Under the pieces are notes generated by a model, which saw only the letters and a list, made by a program, of their open reading frames with translations, had not been told where the DNA came from and searched no databases. 12,697 nucleotides of DNA, taken from positions 203,326 to 216,022 of the forward strand of contig MU069788.1 of NCBI GenBank assembly GCA_002284615.2. Direction: 5' to 3'. Origin of the DNA: Dunaliella salina. Taxonomy: Eukaryota; Chlorophyta; Chlorophyceae; Chlamydomonadales; Dunaliellaceae. Position numbers and translations under genes: made by a program. This document shows, piece after piece, positions 1 to 9,630 of this stretch. The first letter of the stretch is position 1. Every line of letters starts with the position of its first letter.

Positions 1-118
1 TCCTCTCCGTTTTTCTTTTCATTTCTCGTCTCTTTTCTTTTCATTTCTCGTCTCTTTTCTTTTCATTTCTCGTCTCTTTTCTTTTCATTTCTCGTCTCTT
101 TTCTTTACATCTCTCCTC
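1..118. repeat. 22-bp pyrimidine-rich minisatellite
   Basis: A C/T-rich tandem repeat with a 22-bp period. The landmark CATTTCTCGTCTC recurs at 20, 42, 64 and 86, giving four near-identical copies. It probably extends beyond the left edge. It lies upstream of the first visible hydrolase exon, so it is either inside an intron of that gene or just upstream of it. Confidence 0.9.
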
Positions 119-270
119 CCCTCTCCTTCTTATTTTCATTTCATATCTTCTCTTCTCTTCTCTTCTCTTTACATCTCTCCCCCCCTCTCCTTATTTTCAT
201 CTCTTCCCTTCTCTTCTCTTCTCTTCTCTTCTCTTCTCTTCTCTTCTCTTCTCTTCTCTTCTCTTTTTGC
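119..270. repeat. (TTCTC)n microsatellite in a pyrimidine tract
   Basis: Simple repeats with a 5-bp TTCTC period occupy roughly 147-168 and 203-266. A longer stretch beginning TCTTTACATCTCTCC occurs near 102 and again near 166, so the tract also holds a duplication of about 64 bp. The plus strand is almost free of purines. Confidence 0.88.
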
Positions 271-597
271 TTTTTACCATTCTGTTCTGTCATGTTCTGT
301 TACAATTTAGCTACTTCAGATGTTGCATTATCCACTTCAAAAGAATACCGCATCTGGTAAAAGAAATTCAATCTTGCTCAAAATGCAAAGCTTGCACAAC
401 AGCAAATGCAAATATGCTTCCTTGGTGGCTTGCTGAAGTTGCCTGCATAAAGGCTTCAAATCCTTGCAGACACATGCATATTTTTTCTTGTAAGGCTTGC
501 CTACTTATTCCAACACATCCGAACTTTGTGCCAGTGTCCTCATACCTTGTGATTTTTCCTGCATAACAGACGCAGCTTGCCCTTGTCCTCCATGCAG
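271..597. other. Stretch without a recognised gene, probably intron
   Basis: Short open frames occur here but none resembles the part of the hydrolase that should precede residue 1 of the visible exons, such as the oxyanion-loop segment of the family. The stretch ends in a pyrimidine-rich run and AG at 596-597, a good 3' splice site for the exon that follows. It is most simply the end of a longer intron whose upstream exon is outside the window. Confidence 0.5.
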
Positions 598-1844
598 GCA
601 TGGATGCGGCGTGATCTCAAACTCTCAAATCAATATCCTGTTGCCTTCTTTGGTGCATCAACTGGTAAGGAGCTTTTCAGGAGATTTTTATCCCTTTGTC
701 AGAGATTGCGCCTCATGCAGCTGCACAGGTTCAAAAGTCAAACTTGAATCAATTTCTTTGGGAGTCCTTTTGGTGCAAGAACCGATGGATAACACTCATT
801 TTGAACTCGTCATTTTGCAGGCGGCGGTGCTGCAATTGTAGCTGGTGCCCAGCTGAAAGACCTGGGCAAGGGAGTGGCAGCGGTTGTCTCTAGAGGTAAG
901 GGCGCAGATTGTGCACCAGATCCTTGCTCATGTCCGCACTGTGCAGAAAGGTGAAAGCTAGGTTGACATCTCTGTTTTTCCATTCTGACCTTCATTCATA
1001 GCTGCATTAGACAGGAAGGAATGCTTCCGAAGGTACAGGTGTGGTTGCTGTGAACGGGAGTGCCGGGATTGAAGAGTCTTCTTTGGTTTCTCAATCTACT
1101 CCTTTGCCCGCGGACAGGTGGGCGTCCTGATCTGGCTGGCGAAGCTCTTAGGGAGTGCAAAGCCCCTACCCTGCTTATAGTAGGAGGGCTGGACTACCAG
1201 GTGAGATCTGTGCGTGTAGACTAGTCAGCAAGATCTGAGCCCGTCAGAAATGCCTTGTTCTGTTCATAAAATTGCAGTAAGCATAAGGCTCCAAGGGGAA
1301 GGTGGCTGCACACCTCTTCAGCAGCTGTAGCAATCGACAGCGACAGAGAAATGAATATACAAGGCCTTCATGTAGAAAATTGGCAAAGGAGGGAGTCGTT
1401 TTCTTCAAAGGATACATGGACAAGCAAAAAGATGGTTTTGGGACTAAACTCCTGCAGGTGATTGAGATGAACAAGTGGGCTCTGGCACGGCTGCCTTCAG
1501 GGCGGCTGGAGATTGTCCCAGGCGCTACCCATCTTGTAAGTGAGCCTTGTCTTGAGAACAGTGACCACCTGCCTTATATGCTTTTGTCTCTGGCCAGAAG
1601 CCCGACTGCAGTCGTCGACAGCAAGGGAAATCAGTTCCTAACCTACTAAAGTGCGTCTGGACATGAGCAAGGCTGTTGCGGGGTATGCTAACACATGCCA
1701 CAATCTGCTGATGGCTTTGGCCACAACTTGTCATCTCCTTTGTGATTCCCACCGCAGTTTGAGGAGGGAGACACTCTCCAGCAGTGCTCTCGTCTTGCCC
1801 GCGACTGGATCAGCGCTCACTTTGACGAGGCAATTCAGAGATGA
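598..1844 (+). CDS. Alpha/beta hydrolase, dienelactone hydrolase type (five 3' exons)
   Basis: This is a spliced gene with exons 598-664, 821-895, 1118-1200, 1458-1535 and 1758-1844. The introns are 156, 222, 257 and 222 bp, all GT-AG, and the phases join without a break. The joined exons give 129 residues and a TGA stop. Counting from the first visible residue, FFGASTGG at 17-24 is the nucleophile elbow (Ser21), LLIVGGLD at 66-73 supplies Asp73, and VPGATHLFEE at 95-104 supplies His100, so the triad is complete. The wording (ASTG, VVSRGGRPDLAG, PTLLIVGGLD, PGATHLFEE) is that of bacterial dienelactone-hydrolase-like proteins, which are often fused to an N-terminal phosphoribosyltransferase domain. 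Whether such a domain exists here cannot be seen. About 100 residues of the hydrolase fold and the start codon lie upstream. The substrate is unknown. Hydrolase identity is firm; the exact 5' edge of the first exon rests on one acceptor site. Confidence 0.88.
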
Positions 1845-2830
1845 AAACCACTCCTGCAGCAAGTCCTAGTGATTGCCGCATTGTGATCGTATCATGACAG
1901 TGTTTGACTGGCAAAAAGCAGAAACATAGATGTGAAAACACTCTGAGCAGTGCATGTTTGGTCCCAAGTTTATCATGATTTTCCCGTGTTAGATTGTTCC
2001 TGCTTTATGTGGACAAGTATTTTGTTTTCAAATATTGAGCATAGCAGTCTATGCTTTGCCAATCGACAGACAAAGTCAAAGATGATGCTGGTGTCTTACA
2101 AATGACATGGCAGTCAAGCGTTACTGCAAGCTGAAAGAAAGTGTGCAAGTGTCTGCACTGTTGCTTGCAGTGAACAGTTAAAGCAGCACTGAAAACTAGA
2201 TTTCCCTTTGCATTGACCATTAATGGCGTGCTGCCTTTGTTCTCCTGTGGTGCTTTTGACAGTCAAAGCAGAATTGAACAATTTTGTGCTATTGGCATGT
2301 TGGCAGGTCCGTGTTGCAACACCATTTTGTACTCAATTGACATGCAAAAAGGCACAAACATCCAGGACACAAATTTACCACTTCCTCTTTGCACGCAACC
2401 CAGCAGGATCCAATTGGTAGGCATAAAGCATAGATGTGGTCACACGCTGTGTAACAGTAATCACCACTTGTGGAAAACATTGCAGCTATGCTTTGCAGCA
2501 ATCATGGCAATGCCTGATAAATGGACACGTCAAACTGGCTTACAGCTATGTTGTGGTGAGGGCTAAATTGCTGGAGTAGACCTCAGTATGCAAGCCTGGC
2601 TAGGAAACAGATGGCAAAATCTTGAGATTGTAACAATGACAACAACAACAAAAAATGTGCATTTTTCCATCTCCTCCACTTATCTCACTTGTTCCCATGT
2701 ACGCTTTGGCTGGGTAACGGATGCCATTCACTGCCAAACGTGCCCATGGGTCTATCAAGTAGAACGGAGATTATGATGTTTAGCAACAAAAATGACCAGT
2801 TCTATGCAACGCAGTAGAATTGCAGTTTTT
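1845..2830. other. 3' flank and intergenic DNA, no gene seen
   Basis: This should begin with the 3' untranslated region of the hydrolase gene. No canonical AATAAA was found close to the stop codon, so the transcript end cannot be placed. Open frames here are short, overlap on both strands and resemble no family I know. A short (AAC)n run occurs near 2637. Confidence 0.5.
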
Positions 2831-3160
2831 GTAGGTGAGTGAGAAGTGTGGCGCTCCCTTATTGCCGCTTTGCAATAAGGATGCTCATCTTTTCCTTCTT
2901 GGGCATCAGATCAGTGTTAGCTTAGTTTCGGCTCTCGCCTGCCTTTCCTGGTTTCCTGCAGACATCTTAGCTGCGCAGCAGGCTTGCCTAGTGTACGCGT
3001 GCACCAGACGTGCGTGCAGGCTTGTGTGGTGCTCTTTGTCCCGCGTGTTTGTGTCCTGGCTCAGGCTGTTTTCCCTGCCTGCCCTGTCGCCCCGTGGCTG
3101 TTTTCTTTTTCTGGGTGCCTCCCTGGCTTGTGTGTGGGTGTTTCCCTTGTGCGGTTTTTT
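2831..3160. other. G/T- and C-rich stretch flanking the left inverted repeat
   Basis: Long overlapping frames on both strands come from biased composition (Cys-, Pro- and Leu-rich translations) and are not credible genes. The stretch contains motifs such as CTGTTTT and CTGCCTGCC. These loosely resemble the reverse complement of 12565-12697, so the inverted similarity at 3161-3211 may continue outward in diverged form. Confidence 0.35.
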
Positions 3161-3211
3161 GGCCTGCCCCCCTCCCATGTAAAGAACACGCCTCACGGGC
3201 CAGAATAGAAC
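3161..3211 (+). repeat. Left inverted repeat, partner at 12518-12564
   Basis: The reverse complement of 12518-12564 matches this stretch along its whole length. In the 31 bases from 3181 to 3211, 28 are identical, and the preceding CTCCCATGT is identical too. One 3-base gap is needed in the C run at 3167-3171. A match this long across more than 9 kb is not chance. It could be a terminus of the DIRS element, a solo terminus of a relative, or the left end of a larger element into which other sequence was inserted. Confidence 0.82.
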
Positions 3212-3347
3212 TTGCACACCGTACATCCACTATAATAATCCACTATAATACCCGTCCATTCCACTCACTTGCACACCGTACATCCACTATAATAATCCAC
3301 TATAATAGGACTTGCACACCGTACATCCCGTCCATTCCACTCACTTG
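3210..3347. repeat. 57-bp tandem repeat, two and a half copies
   Basis: ACTTGCACACCGTACAT starts at 3210, 3267 and 3310. Unit 1 (57 bp) has an A/T-rich part with the internal repeat ATCCACTATAATA followed by CCCGTCCATTCCACTC. Unit 2 keeps the A/T-rich part but ends after 43 bp. Unit 3 lacks the A/T-rich part. The array begins directly at the inner edge of the left inverted repeat. Confidence 0.9.
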
Positions 3348-3750
3348 TTTCCAGCCGACCCACCTGCTAGACCAACATCACTTTTCATTGCTCCTAGCCT
3401 TGCTTCTGTTGGTGGAGATTGCTGACCATGCCAGATCTGACTGCTGGGTCTTTGCTTTCTTTAAGACTGGCTTGTGTCCAGCGTTGACTTTTACTCGGTT
3501 TTTTGCAGTTCTGCTTTTCTGGACAGTCAATCTATCCTTCATGCAGGTGGCTAGACTTGGACTGTGTGGTCCTTTTCTTTTGAAGGCCTTCTAACATCAA
3601 CACCAAAACCTGTATGGCCATTTTTCACAGGCCTCACCTTGTATTACCCACGATGCTATTTTTTTGGTTGAGGGCAAGATCATCCCATGTCTACACCCCT
3701 CAAACTTCGGAGCCTGTCAAAGAGCATGGTCTTGAACTTGCAGAGCTGCC

Positions 3751-4116
3751 TAGATTGCTTCAAAGCTTCATGCGCATTCTATCCAGCATGCTTTCAAACT
3801 TTTTGGCACGAGAATCAGATGAGATAAGAGTTCACAAGGGAAACTCCAGCCAGACATGCTCTTCCTCCATTTAGAAAGCCAGGCACCGGTTGAGCAAATA
3901 ATCCACCTGTTACATACTGACATTTGATGCTTTTTCTTGGTGGAGAGGATCCATAATGCCTCGGCCCTAGTTAGCCACCTTTCATCCAGAGAATTATTAT
4001 AAAAAAAGATGATACTTAAGAATGCAAATGACCTGACCCGCGACTTGGGCTGGAAGAGACTCACGGCTCTTTTTGAGCCAATGTGTCTCCTTTTCCCTAA
4101 TTGATGCAGGGAGGTT
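3751..4116. repeat. Diverged interspersed repeat, copy A
   Basis: Two blocks match copy C at 5828-6056 in the same order and orientation. The first is 3751-3809, around CATTCTATCCAGCATGC. The second is about 4040-4116, around ACGGCTCTTTTTGAG and the following TTTTCCCTAA. A middle block (about 3935-3970, with TTGGTGGAGAGGAT) is absent from copy C but present at 4250. This looks like an old transposon or tandemly duplicated segment, cut by indels. No protein is recognisable from it. Confidence 0.6.
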
Positions 4117-4226
4117 TCCTCTGTCTACGTACTTATTTGTTTTCTTTGTTAATACAAAAAAAAGAAAATCGGCACTGCCTATGCAGAAGAAACTTTTCCT
4201 ACATCAACGAAAGAAAAGGAGACGCA

Positions 4227-4285
4227 ACTAACAACACACCTTTTACATTCCTTGGTGGAGAGGATACACAGTGCCTCAACCCCAG
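4227..4285. repeat. Diverged interspersed repeat, partial copy B
   Basis: CTTGGTGGAGAGGAT followed by a TGCCTC-type continuation matches the middle block of copy A near 3937, in the same orientation about 313 bp downstream. Similarity fades on both sides. It supports a local duplication or several insertions of one repeat family. Confidence 0.55.
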
Positions 4286-4289
4286 GCAT

Positions 4290-4918
4290 CATCTTTTCCA
4301 ACTGCTTCTGCCCATGTACCTACCTTTACTTTCTTTTTCTCAACAAGTTTGCGCAAAAAGTGCCCAGCTGCGTATGGCTTTCCTCGAGTGGCAGGCTGAC
4401 TGGGCTGACTCTGCTTGCTGTTAGATTTTTGTCGTTTGCGTCTTTTGGCTGACTATCTTGCCCTCCTTTTTATTGCTGTACCAGTTTTTCTCTCCTTGCT
4501 GTACATTTTTCAGTCTGAACTTTGTGGTGGGGTGGTCACGCAATCTTTGCACTAATGCTGCCCCCTTTCCTTTTTTGACGAATAACTTATAACTGTGTAC
4601 AAGGCTTTTCCTTTTTTTGCAGTTCCAGTTGGAGGTTGGTGGAGTTGTGCGAGAGATTAGATTATGGACCTTTTCACGCAAAGCATTTCAAATCTTGATG
4701 TGCAGAATGAAAAGTAGCACACAGCTGTTTTCAACATCCATAGATCTCCATATTCTATTGTCTGCTTCATGTCTGAAGAAGAAGGAAACTTTTCCTTATG
4801 TAGGGTATTGCAGCGTATCTAACATTCAGAATTGGATTGCTACTACTTGTAACATTTCGCTTGGCTTGTAGGATGGCTCTGGCTAAGTCCTGGAGCCATG
4901 TCGGTTTCTGATTTTTAA
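4290..4918. other. Intergenic DNA, no gene seen
   Basis: T-rich on the plus strand with several homopolymer runs. The open frames are short and unrelated to any family I recognise. No tRNA, snRNA or other RNA gene signature was found by eye. Confidence 0.5.
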
Positions 4919-5572
4919 GTGGAATCATGCAGCCATATTCCAGACCGCAATGATTTGCACGTCTCAAGTATACTGGGAGGAAGCAATTTCTTGACTGGGC
5001 CAGGATTGAGGTTTGTTGTAGGTGAGTGGTGTGCTTTTTGGAACGGTCCCAAGCTTATAGCGAAAATGTCAGTCCTGTTCTGTGAAGCAGGTTGCCACGC
5101 CTACAGCCAGAAATTGTTGCCACATGAAGAAAAGAAAACCAGGAACGCTTTTCAGGAAATGCCTCAATGTGTATCCTCACCTTTGAGGCGTACTACCATG
5201 CTAGTACCATCCTGTAACAGTGTGCAGGCATTCTCAATCTCCAAAATACGCACCCGGGCCCATAGGGGGGTGCGGGCCAAGTATGCTCTCTCTGTCTGTC
5301 ATCACTTCGATAGCGTACTCCACATGCTTTCAGGCAATTCAGATCAAATCATCTCTAGCATGAAAAGTGAGTGCTGTAACATGGCCAGCAGAATGGTTCC
5401 AACAGTTAACAAAGGCCCTTGGGGACCGGGTCTGGTGACCACAGATGTAGGAAGTGGGGATCAGGCTGGCATAGCAATTTTGGGATTTAGCAACACAAGC
5501 AATAGATCTTTTGAGGGGGATGGAGGGCAACTGGGCGGGTTGCTCACAGGTAAACAAGGTGGGCAAACATAA
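4919..5572 (+). other. Unrecognised 217-codon open frame, probably not a gene
   Basis: An ATG-started frame of 217 codons ending in TAA. The translation is Ser-, Gly- and Cys-rich, with a glycine-rich C-terminal third (GPWGPGLVTTDVGSGD at about 166-181) and no domain, signal peptide or membrane segment that I recognise. It is longer than most chance frames in the window, but nothing around it suggests expression and the region lies among old repeats. It could be a chance frame, a remnant of an unidentified mobile element, or one exon of an unknown gene. Confidence 0.15.
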
Positions 5573-5756
5573 GGATGGTCGACAACCCACTGGACCCAAA
5601 TTAGTTTGGCTGCTCATAACTTGTCTTTGTTGGTGGGCTAGTGTCAGCGCTAACTTTTGGCTTTCCCGTAATGCATGTTGGTAATGTTCAGAGTATGCTT
5701 TTACTGTCTACGTCTTAGGGTGTTGTCGGGACTTGTTGTTGTGGAACTCACGCTGT

Positions 5757-5792
5757 GCCATGTATCAGCTCAAGGCCATGTATCAACTCAAG
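5757..5792. repeat. 18-bp tandem duplication
   Basis: GCCATGTATCAGCTCAAG at 5757-5774 is followed immediately by the same 18-mer with a single G-to-A difference at 5775-5792. It sits just upstream of copy C of the interspersed repeat. Confidence 0.9.
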
Positions 5793-5827
5793 GCTTTATG
5801 CCTTGACCACCATGGCCAGCAAGTCAC

Positions 5828-6056
5828 TAAACTTGCTCATAAGCTCCATGCCCATTCTGTTCAGCATGCACACAAACTTGTCACACTACAAAACGCCCTA
5901 TTACACACAAGAACCCCTCTCACAGTCAGATTCAGGGGCCAGCCTGAAGTTCACCTGGTCCCTAAAAAAAATCCCCCTTGCTTGAATTTGCGGTGAGAGT
6001 CCATGGCTCTTTTGAGAGATGTGTTTCCTTTACCCTAACAGATGTAGGAAGGAAAA
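5828..6056. repeat. Diverged interspersed repeat, copy C
   Basis: Colinear with copy A: 5828-5886 aligns with 3751-3809 (shared ATTCTGTTCAGCATGC-type core) and about 5985-6056 aligns with 4040-4116 (shared GGCTCTTTT and TTTCCTTTACCCTAA-type core). Identity by eye is about 70 to 75 percent with small indels, so the duplication is old. Confidence 0.6.
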
Positions 6057-7020
6057 AGGAATACGCAGTTTGAGTTTGGCCATGTACATTAAGGAAAGGT
6101 CACCTGTCCTGAAAGGCAGAGTCTTACCTCACAGACCAAGAGAAAGAGCTGGCACAGAGGTCGACCCAGCCAGGCTACCATTGGCACCATTTTTTGCAAT
6201 AACATTTGTGTTTCTGTTACTCAGTTCAGGGCAAATCTGGAAAAGTGGGGTAAGTGATTTTCCAACATTTTTCACGACTTCTACCCCTTCCTCCCTTCGA
6301 GCACCCTAGCACACATACCAAGCCAGAAAGAGAAAGAGCGACGAATGCTTGCCATTTGCACGCATATAGGAGAGGGTCGCAAATGATCCTCACCAATAGG
6401 GCTCATCTTCTTCCGCTCTGGCCACAAGGATGCGATCCTGGGACATCCTCCTTGCCAAACATCTTCCTCGCTTTTTGCCCATGGAGTTTAACATGAGGCC
6501 GTTTGGGCTACCCCAGTAACTCCTAGCCTAATATAGCTGTAGGAAAAAAGCTCACTTGTGTGCGTCGTCATATTTGGCTTGGAAATAGTTTCCAGTGATC
6601 GCGTGAATGACAATTCCAAGTGTTATTCAGACTCTTCAACTACTCAGGCGTGGAGCCTCACAAGCGTCACAGCTGATGCCTCCACTGCCCCATCTGCACC
6701 ACTTAGGCTTGCATTATTATAAATAGGCTATAGTCGTCTGTAATGAAAGATGAAAAGTTCATGCACAGCCTTGCGTTGATCACAGGTGCAATGTTAAGAT
6801 AATAGTTCTCTCCTCCCTGTGATTGCATGTGAAAGCGCTTGTGGAATATGATAGTGGTTCAAAGCAACATTACCTTAATAAAATGTGTGTAACAATGCAA
6901 AGGCAGCATTCTGACTCCGGATGCAAAGGGAACGGCTACAACATGCATGCATCAGCAATTATACCCCTTTCTTTGCCCATTAATACCCAATAACACTGTT
7001 GCATACTCCTCTCGATGCAT
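6057..7020. other. Intergenic DNA, no gene seen
   Basis: Nothing beyond short open frames. One AATAAA occurs at 6877-6882, but there is no coding sequence before it that would need a polyadenylation signal. Confidence 0.5.
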
Positions 7021-7023
7021 TGA

Positions 7024-7320
7024 GTGCTGTGCTTAAAAGAAGCCATGGGTAAATATGGTGTCCCAGAATCTCAGATAGGCTTGCTGAGCCTAGAAGAGGC
7101 TTTTTTGGCCTGCTTGAGTAGAGCCTCTTTGGAGAAACAAATTATTGGGTGGTTGAGGCAATTAGCATTCACTTTGGGTGAAACAAGGGTCATTGAGGGT
7201 GAGGCCCATCTGCCAAATAGGCTCCCTGAGCTTCGCATAGCCTCACCCTTGCCAAGGCTCTCCTAGGGCTACCAAACCCTACTCAAAAGTGGTCATTTGC
7301 ACCCCTACACCTGTAGGGGT
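7024..7320. repeat. Hairpin-rich segment, possible small mobile element
   Basis: GGGTGAGGC at 7197-7205 and GCCTCACCC at 7240-7248 form a perfect 9-bp inverted repeat with a 34-base loop. AGAGGCT and AGCCTCT form a second pair near 7100-7130. ACCCCTAC at 7301-7308 and GTAGGGGT at 7313-7320 form an 8-bp stem with a 4-base loop. An 80-codon frame (7024-7266) covers part of this but resembles no protein I know. The density of inverted repeats suggests a MITE-like remnant, but I could not find matching outer ends or a target-site duplication. Confidence 0.35.
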
Positions 7321-7364
7321 AGAATTGTTTCCATTCCTGCTTTTAAACCCCTCCATGATTTTTT

Positions 7365-7841
7365 TCATTTTTGGGATCTCACACTTTTCTGCTGAAGCAT
7401 TGATCCCTCTTTGCCCTGCAAACTATTGAACTGTGAAGTGAAACTGCATGTGCATGCTGCATGCTGCAATGCAGTTGCAGCATTGTAGCAGCATAACTCC
7501 TGCGCATGGAGATGCGCAAAACTAACAACCCTTTGCAAATACAAGCTTCTGTTGCCGCACACAACAAAACTGATTGGCTTTGCCTTTTCCTGCTGCTGCC
7601 AGTCCTTCTCACTAGGAGGAGTTTTTCCTGATCCTGCCTTGTAAAGGCGTACCTTCCTAATCACTGGATGCCAATGCGCATATGCATCAAAAAGTTTGGG
7701 GCATGTCCAGGGAGTCTTGGAAATGTTCCCAGAGCCTCCCGTTTTGGTCAAGTTAGGACTGTTTGGAGAGTATCTTTGGTTAAGAGATAGTCCAGCTTTC
7801 AAATGCATACTAAATACCAGCCTCGGCTGGAAATCCATCAA
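7365..7841 (-). other. Unrecognised 158-codon open frame, minus strand
   Basis: The longest minus-strand frame in the window. The translation has a mid-part of ordinary composition (about residues 40-100) and a C-terminal part rich in Ala, Cys and His that comes from the repeated GCATGCTGCA motif near 7445-7485. I recognise no domain. No splice or promoter context supports it. It is most likely a chance frame, or less likely an exon of an unknown gene. Confidence 0.12.
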
Positions 7842-8230
7842 ATGTGTTATAAGTCACATGTCTGCAATACTTGATGCATGCACGTAGTTCGCCGAGGGCC
7901 TGAGCTACATTTCAGCCATATTTTGCACACGTAGCAGTTAGCAGTTTGATCTCTACTTCATCCCATTCCTTTGCTTATGTTGTTCCAGAATAGAAAATTG
8001 AGCCCAACAGGTCGTTGATTCAAATGATTGCGGTGGGGAAGGATTTTGGACTTGCTTATAGCCTGGGACGGAAAATCCAGACCCCCTCTTCCAGCCATCT
8101 GAGGGTCGTATGATGGTCAGGACACACTTGTGAAGCCCTTAGTGCTCCTGCGTGCTCAGGTCTCACGATGAAAGCCAATTGACCCTGTGTCCACACCTCA
8201 GCAAAATTTTTTGACTTTCCCTCACCGCCA
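7842..8230. other. Intergenic DNA left of the retroelement
   Basis: No gene is visible. The 10-mer TCTCACGATG at 8161-8170 also occurs at 12461-12470 inside the terminal palindrome, so the element or a relative of its terminus may begin a little before the exact direct repeat. Confidence 0.4.
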
Positions 8231-8244
8231 CATGCACATGAGGA

Positions 8245-8266
8245 AATCACTGAGTTCTTTGCTTGC
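8245..8266 (+). repeat. Left copy of exact 22-nt direct repeat
   Basis: Identical over 22 nt to 12483-12504. It begins AATCACTGAG and ends TTTGCTTGC. Weaker similarity extends about 14 bases to its left. It marks the probable left end of the DIRS element, in the manner of the split direct repeats or internal complementary regions of this group. Confidence 0.88.
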
Positions 8267-8704
8267 CGTCTCCAGCTTATCTGTACTTTTGACGTGGTAA
8301 GGTGCAAGCCCCACGGAGGATTCCTCTACGTTCGCACTTCTGGGTTTCTGACATTTTTGCCTCGGTTTCCGCGCACCTGACGTTTCGATGGGCTTGTATG
8401 GACTCCTATTTTTATCGGTAATGCATAATTGAGGTTTTGTACGCGTTGTTGCTCGCCTTGTGGCTCCGCCGGCTCAGGATAATGATTTCCCTCCTATGTT
8501 GTTATAGGACCCACCCCATTTTGGTCGTCATGCTTTCCTTCTCGGACACACCAGCCATTTCCTTTGTCATTGGTCCAATTCACGCGATTTGTCTTGGAGC
8601 TCTTGACACTTTGACGGACTCAGCATGCTTGTCTAACACTTTCGACTTATCATCTCTCATCACACACGTTCTTCTGATGAATAGCACCTACCATCTTTGC
8701 AGTC
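8267..8704. other. Probable 5' untranslated part of the retroelement
   Basis: No domain is recognisable. If the left repeat marks the element's edge, this is its leader. A 128-codon frame (8437-8823) overlaps the start of the Gag remnant in another frame and looks like chance. Confidence 0.35.
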
Positions 8705-9630
8705 GTGGTGAAACAGATACTCCAGGTAAAGCCAGGGGAACAGGCAAAGGTGCATTTATATACTGGTGGCAGGATTCAACTTTCCACACCACATGCAGAA
8801 TATGCTTACGAGGACTTATTTAGCACCAATCTTGATGAAGATGATCATAATGATGTGCGTTGCACAGAGAGACAAGGTCCACATGTTCCTTCCGGGCGTG
8901 CTCGCAATGCTTAGAGCAAGAAGCAGCATTGTTGCTCTCCTTCTCCCACTTCTTCTTCTTCTTCTTGCTCTTCTTGTTCTTCTTCCTCCCACTTCCTCTT
9001 CCTTTTCTTCGTCTTTGTCTTCCTCTGACTCTTCCTCAGACTGTACTTTTCCCTTCTACTCTTATTCCGGAACCTCACAGCAATCGTTCAACATCACAAT
9101 GACGCAAGAACATTCTGGATGTCGCTGACCATCTGCAGAAGATATGGAAGCTTTCAAGACTTATGTCCAAGAAGTTTAGCAAATCACTCCCCAAGTCTTT
9201 CTGAGAGGTCCATTGATAACCACGCGCAAGGTGTGCTGGAAGAGTTGTCAACTCAGTCTTCACGTGTATTCATTGGTCTACCAGAGGTTGAATGCAGTTG
9301 ATAATTTCAAAGCAGCATAAAATTTGCCTCCAGAGTTGCGCCGTATAAAGTCACTATACCTTTCCAAAAGGTCGCTCAGGACCTTCTCGACCTTCTGCAC
9401 CTATTTCTTCTCGCTACCTTGGTATCTCATCTGGTTTGCTTCAACACAACTCTGTTCCACAAGGACCTAATACTGCTCATACACATTTGCCTCCCCCTCC
9501 CCCTCCTGCCGCTCATCCCCCTGGAACTTATTGCTTCATTTGCCGCCGTATTGAACATTGGGCAGACTCATGCCCTTATAAGACGAAGGGTTATAATGGC
9601 TCCAACAAGTGGAATGGCTTACCAAAATAA
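8705..9630 (+). pseudogene. Gag-like ORF1 remnant with CCHC zinc knuckle
   Basis: The structural, nucleic-acid-binding protein of the element, broken into frame segments. An acidic stretch (STNLDEDDHNDV, about 8822-8857) is followed by a stop near 8912. A Ser-rich tract then crosses two frames (about 8945-9060, with SSSDSSSD). Next come a helical segment (DVADHLQKIWKLSRLM, about 9118-9165) and NLPPELRRIKSLY (about 9325-9363). Last is a Pro-rich linker and the knuckle CFICRRIEHWADSC (about 9532-9573), which is CX2CX4HX4C. The final frame ends with TAA at 9628-9630. Ser/Asp-rich heads and a CCHC near the C-terminus are common in retroelement Gag proteins. At least three frame changes or stops separate the pieces. 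The knuckle is certain; the N-terminal limit is inferred from composition. Confidence 0.7.
8940..9012. repeat. (CTT)n-rich simple sequence
   Basis: An interrupted CTT/TCT trinucleotide tract inside the Gag remnant. It encodes poly-Ser in one frame and poly-Leu or poly-Phe in the others. The switch of the Ser-rich reading from one frame to another within the tract is consistent with slippage during decay. Confidence 0.85.

Noticed and set aside
267..566. 99-codon frame as the missing upstream exon of the hydrolase
   Set aside because: No stretch resembles the hydrolase segment expected before the nucleophile elbow, and no donor site gives a phase-0 join to the exon at 598.
3010..3594. 194-codon plus-strand frame
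   Set aside because: The Cys-, Pro- and Phe-rich translation comes from biased composition, runs through the inverted repeat and the 57-bp tandem repeat, and matches no family. Frames are open on both strands here.
8437..8823. 128-codon frame before the Gag remnant
   Set aside because: It overlaps the acidic Gag segment in another frame, has no motif, and its Leu- and Cys-rich translation looks like chance.
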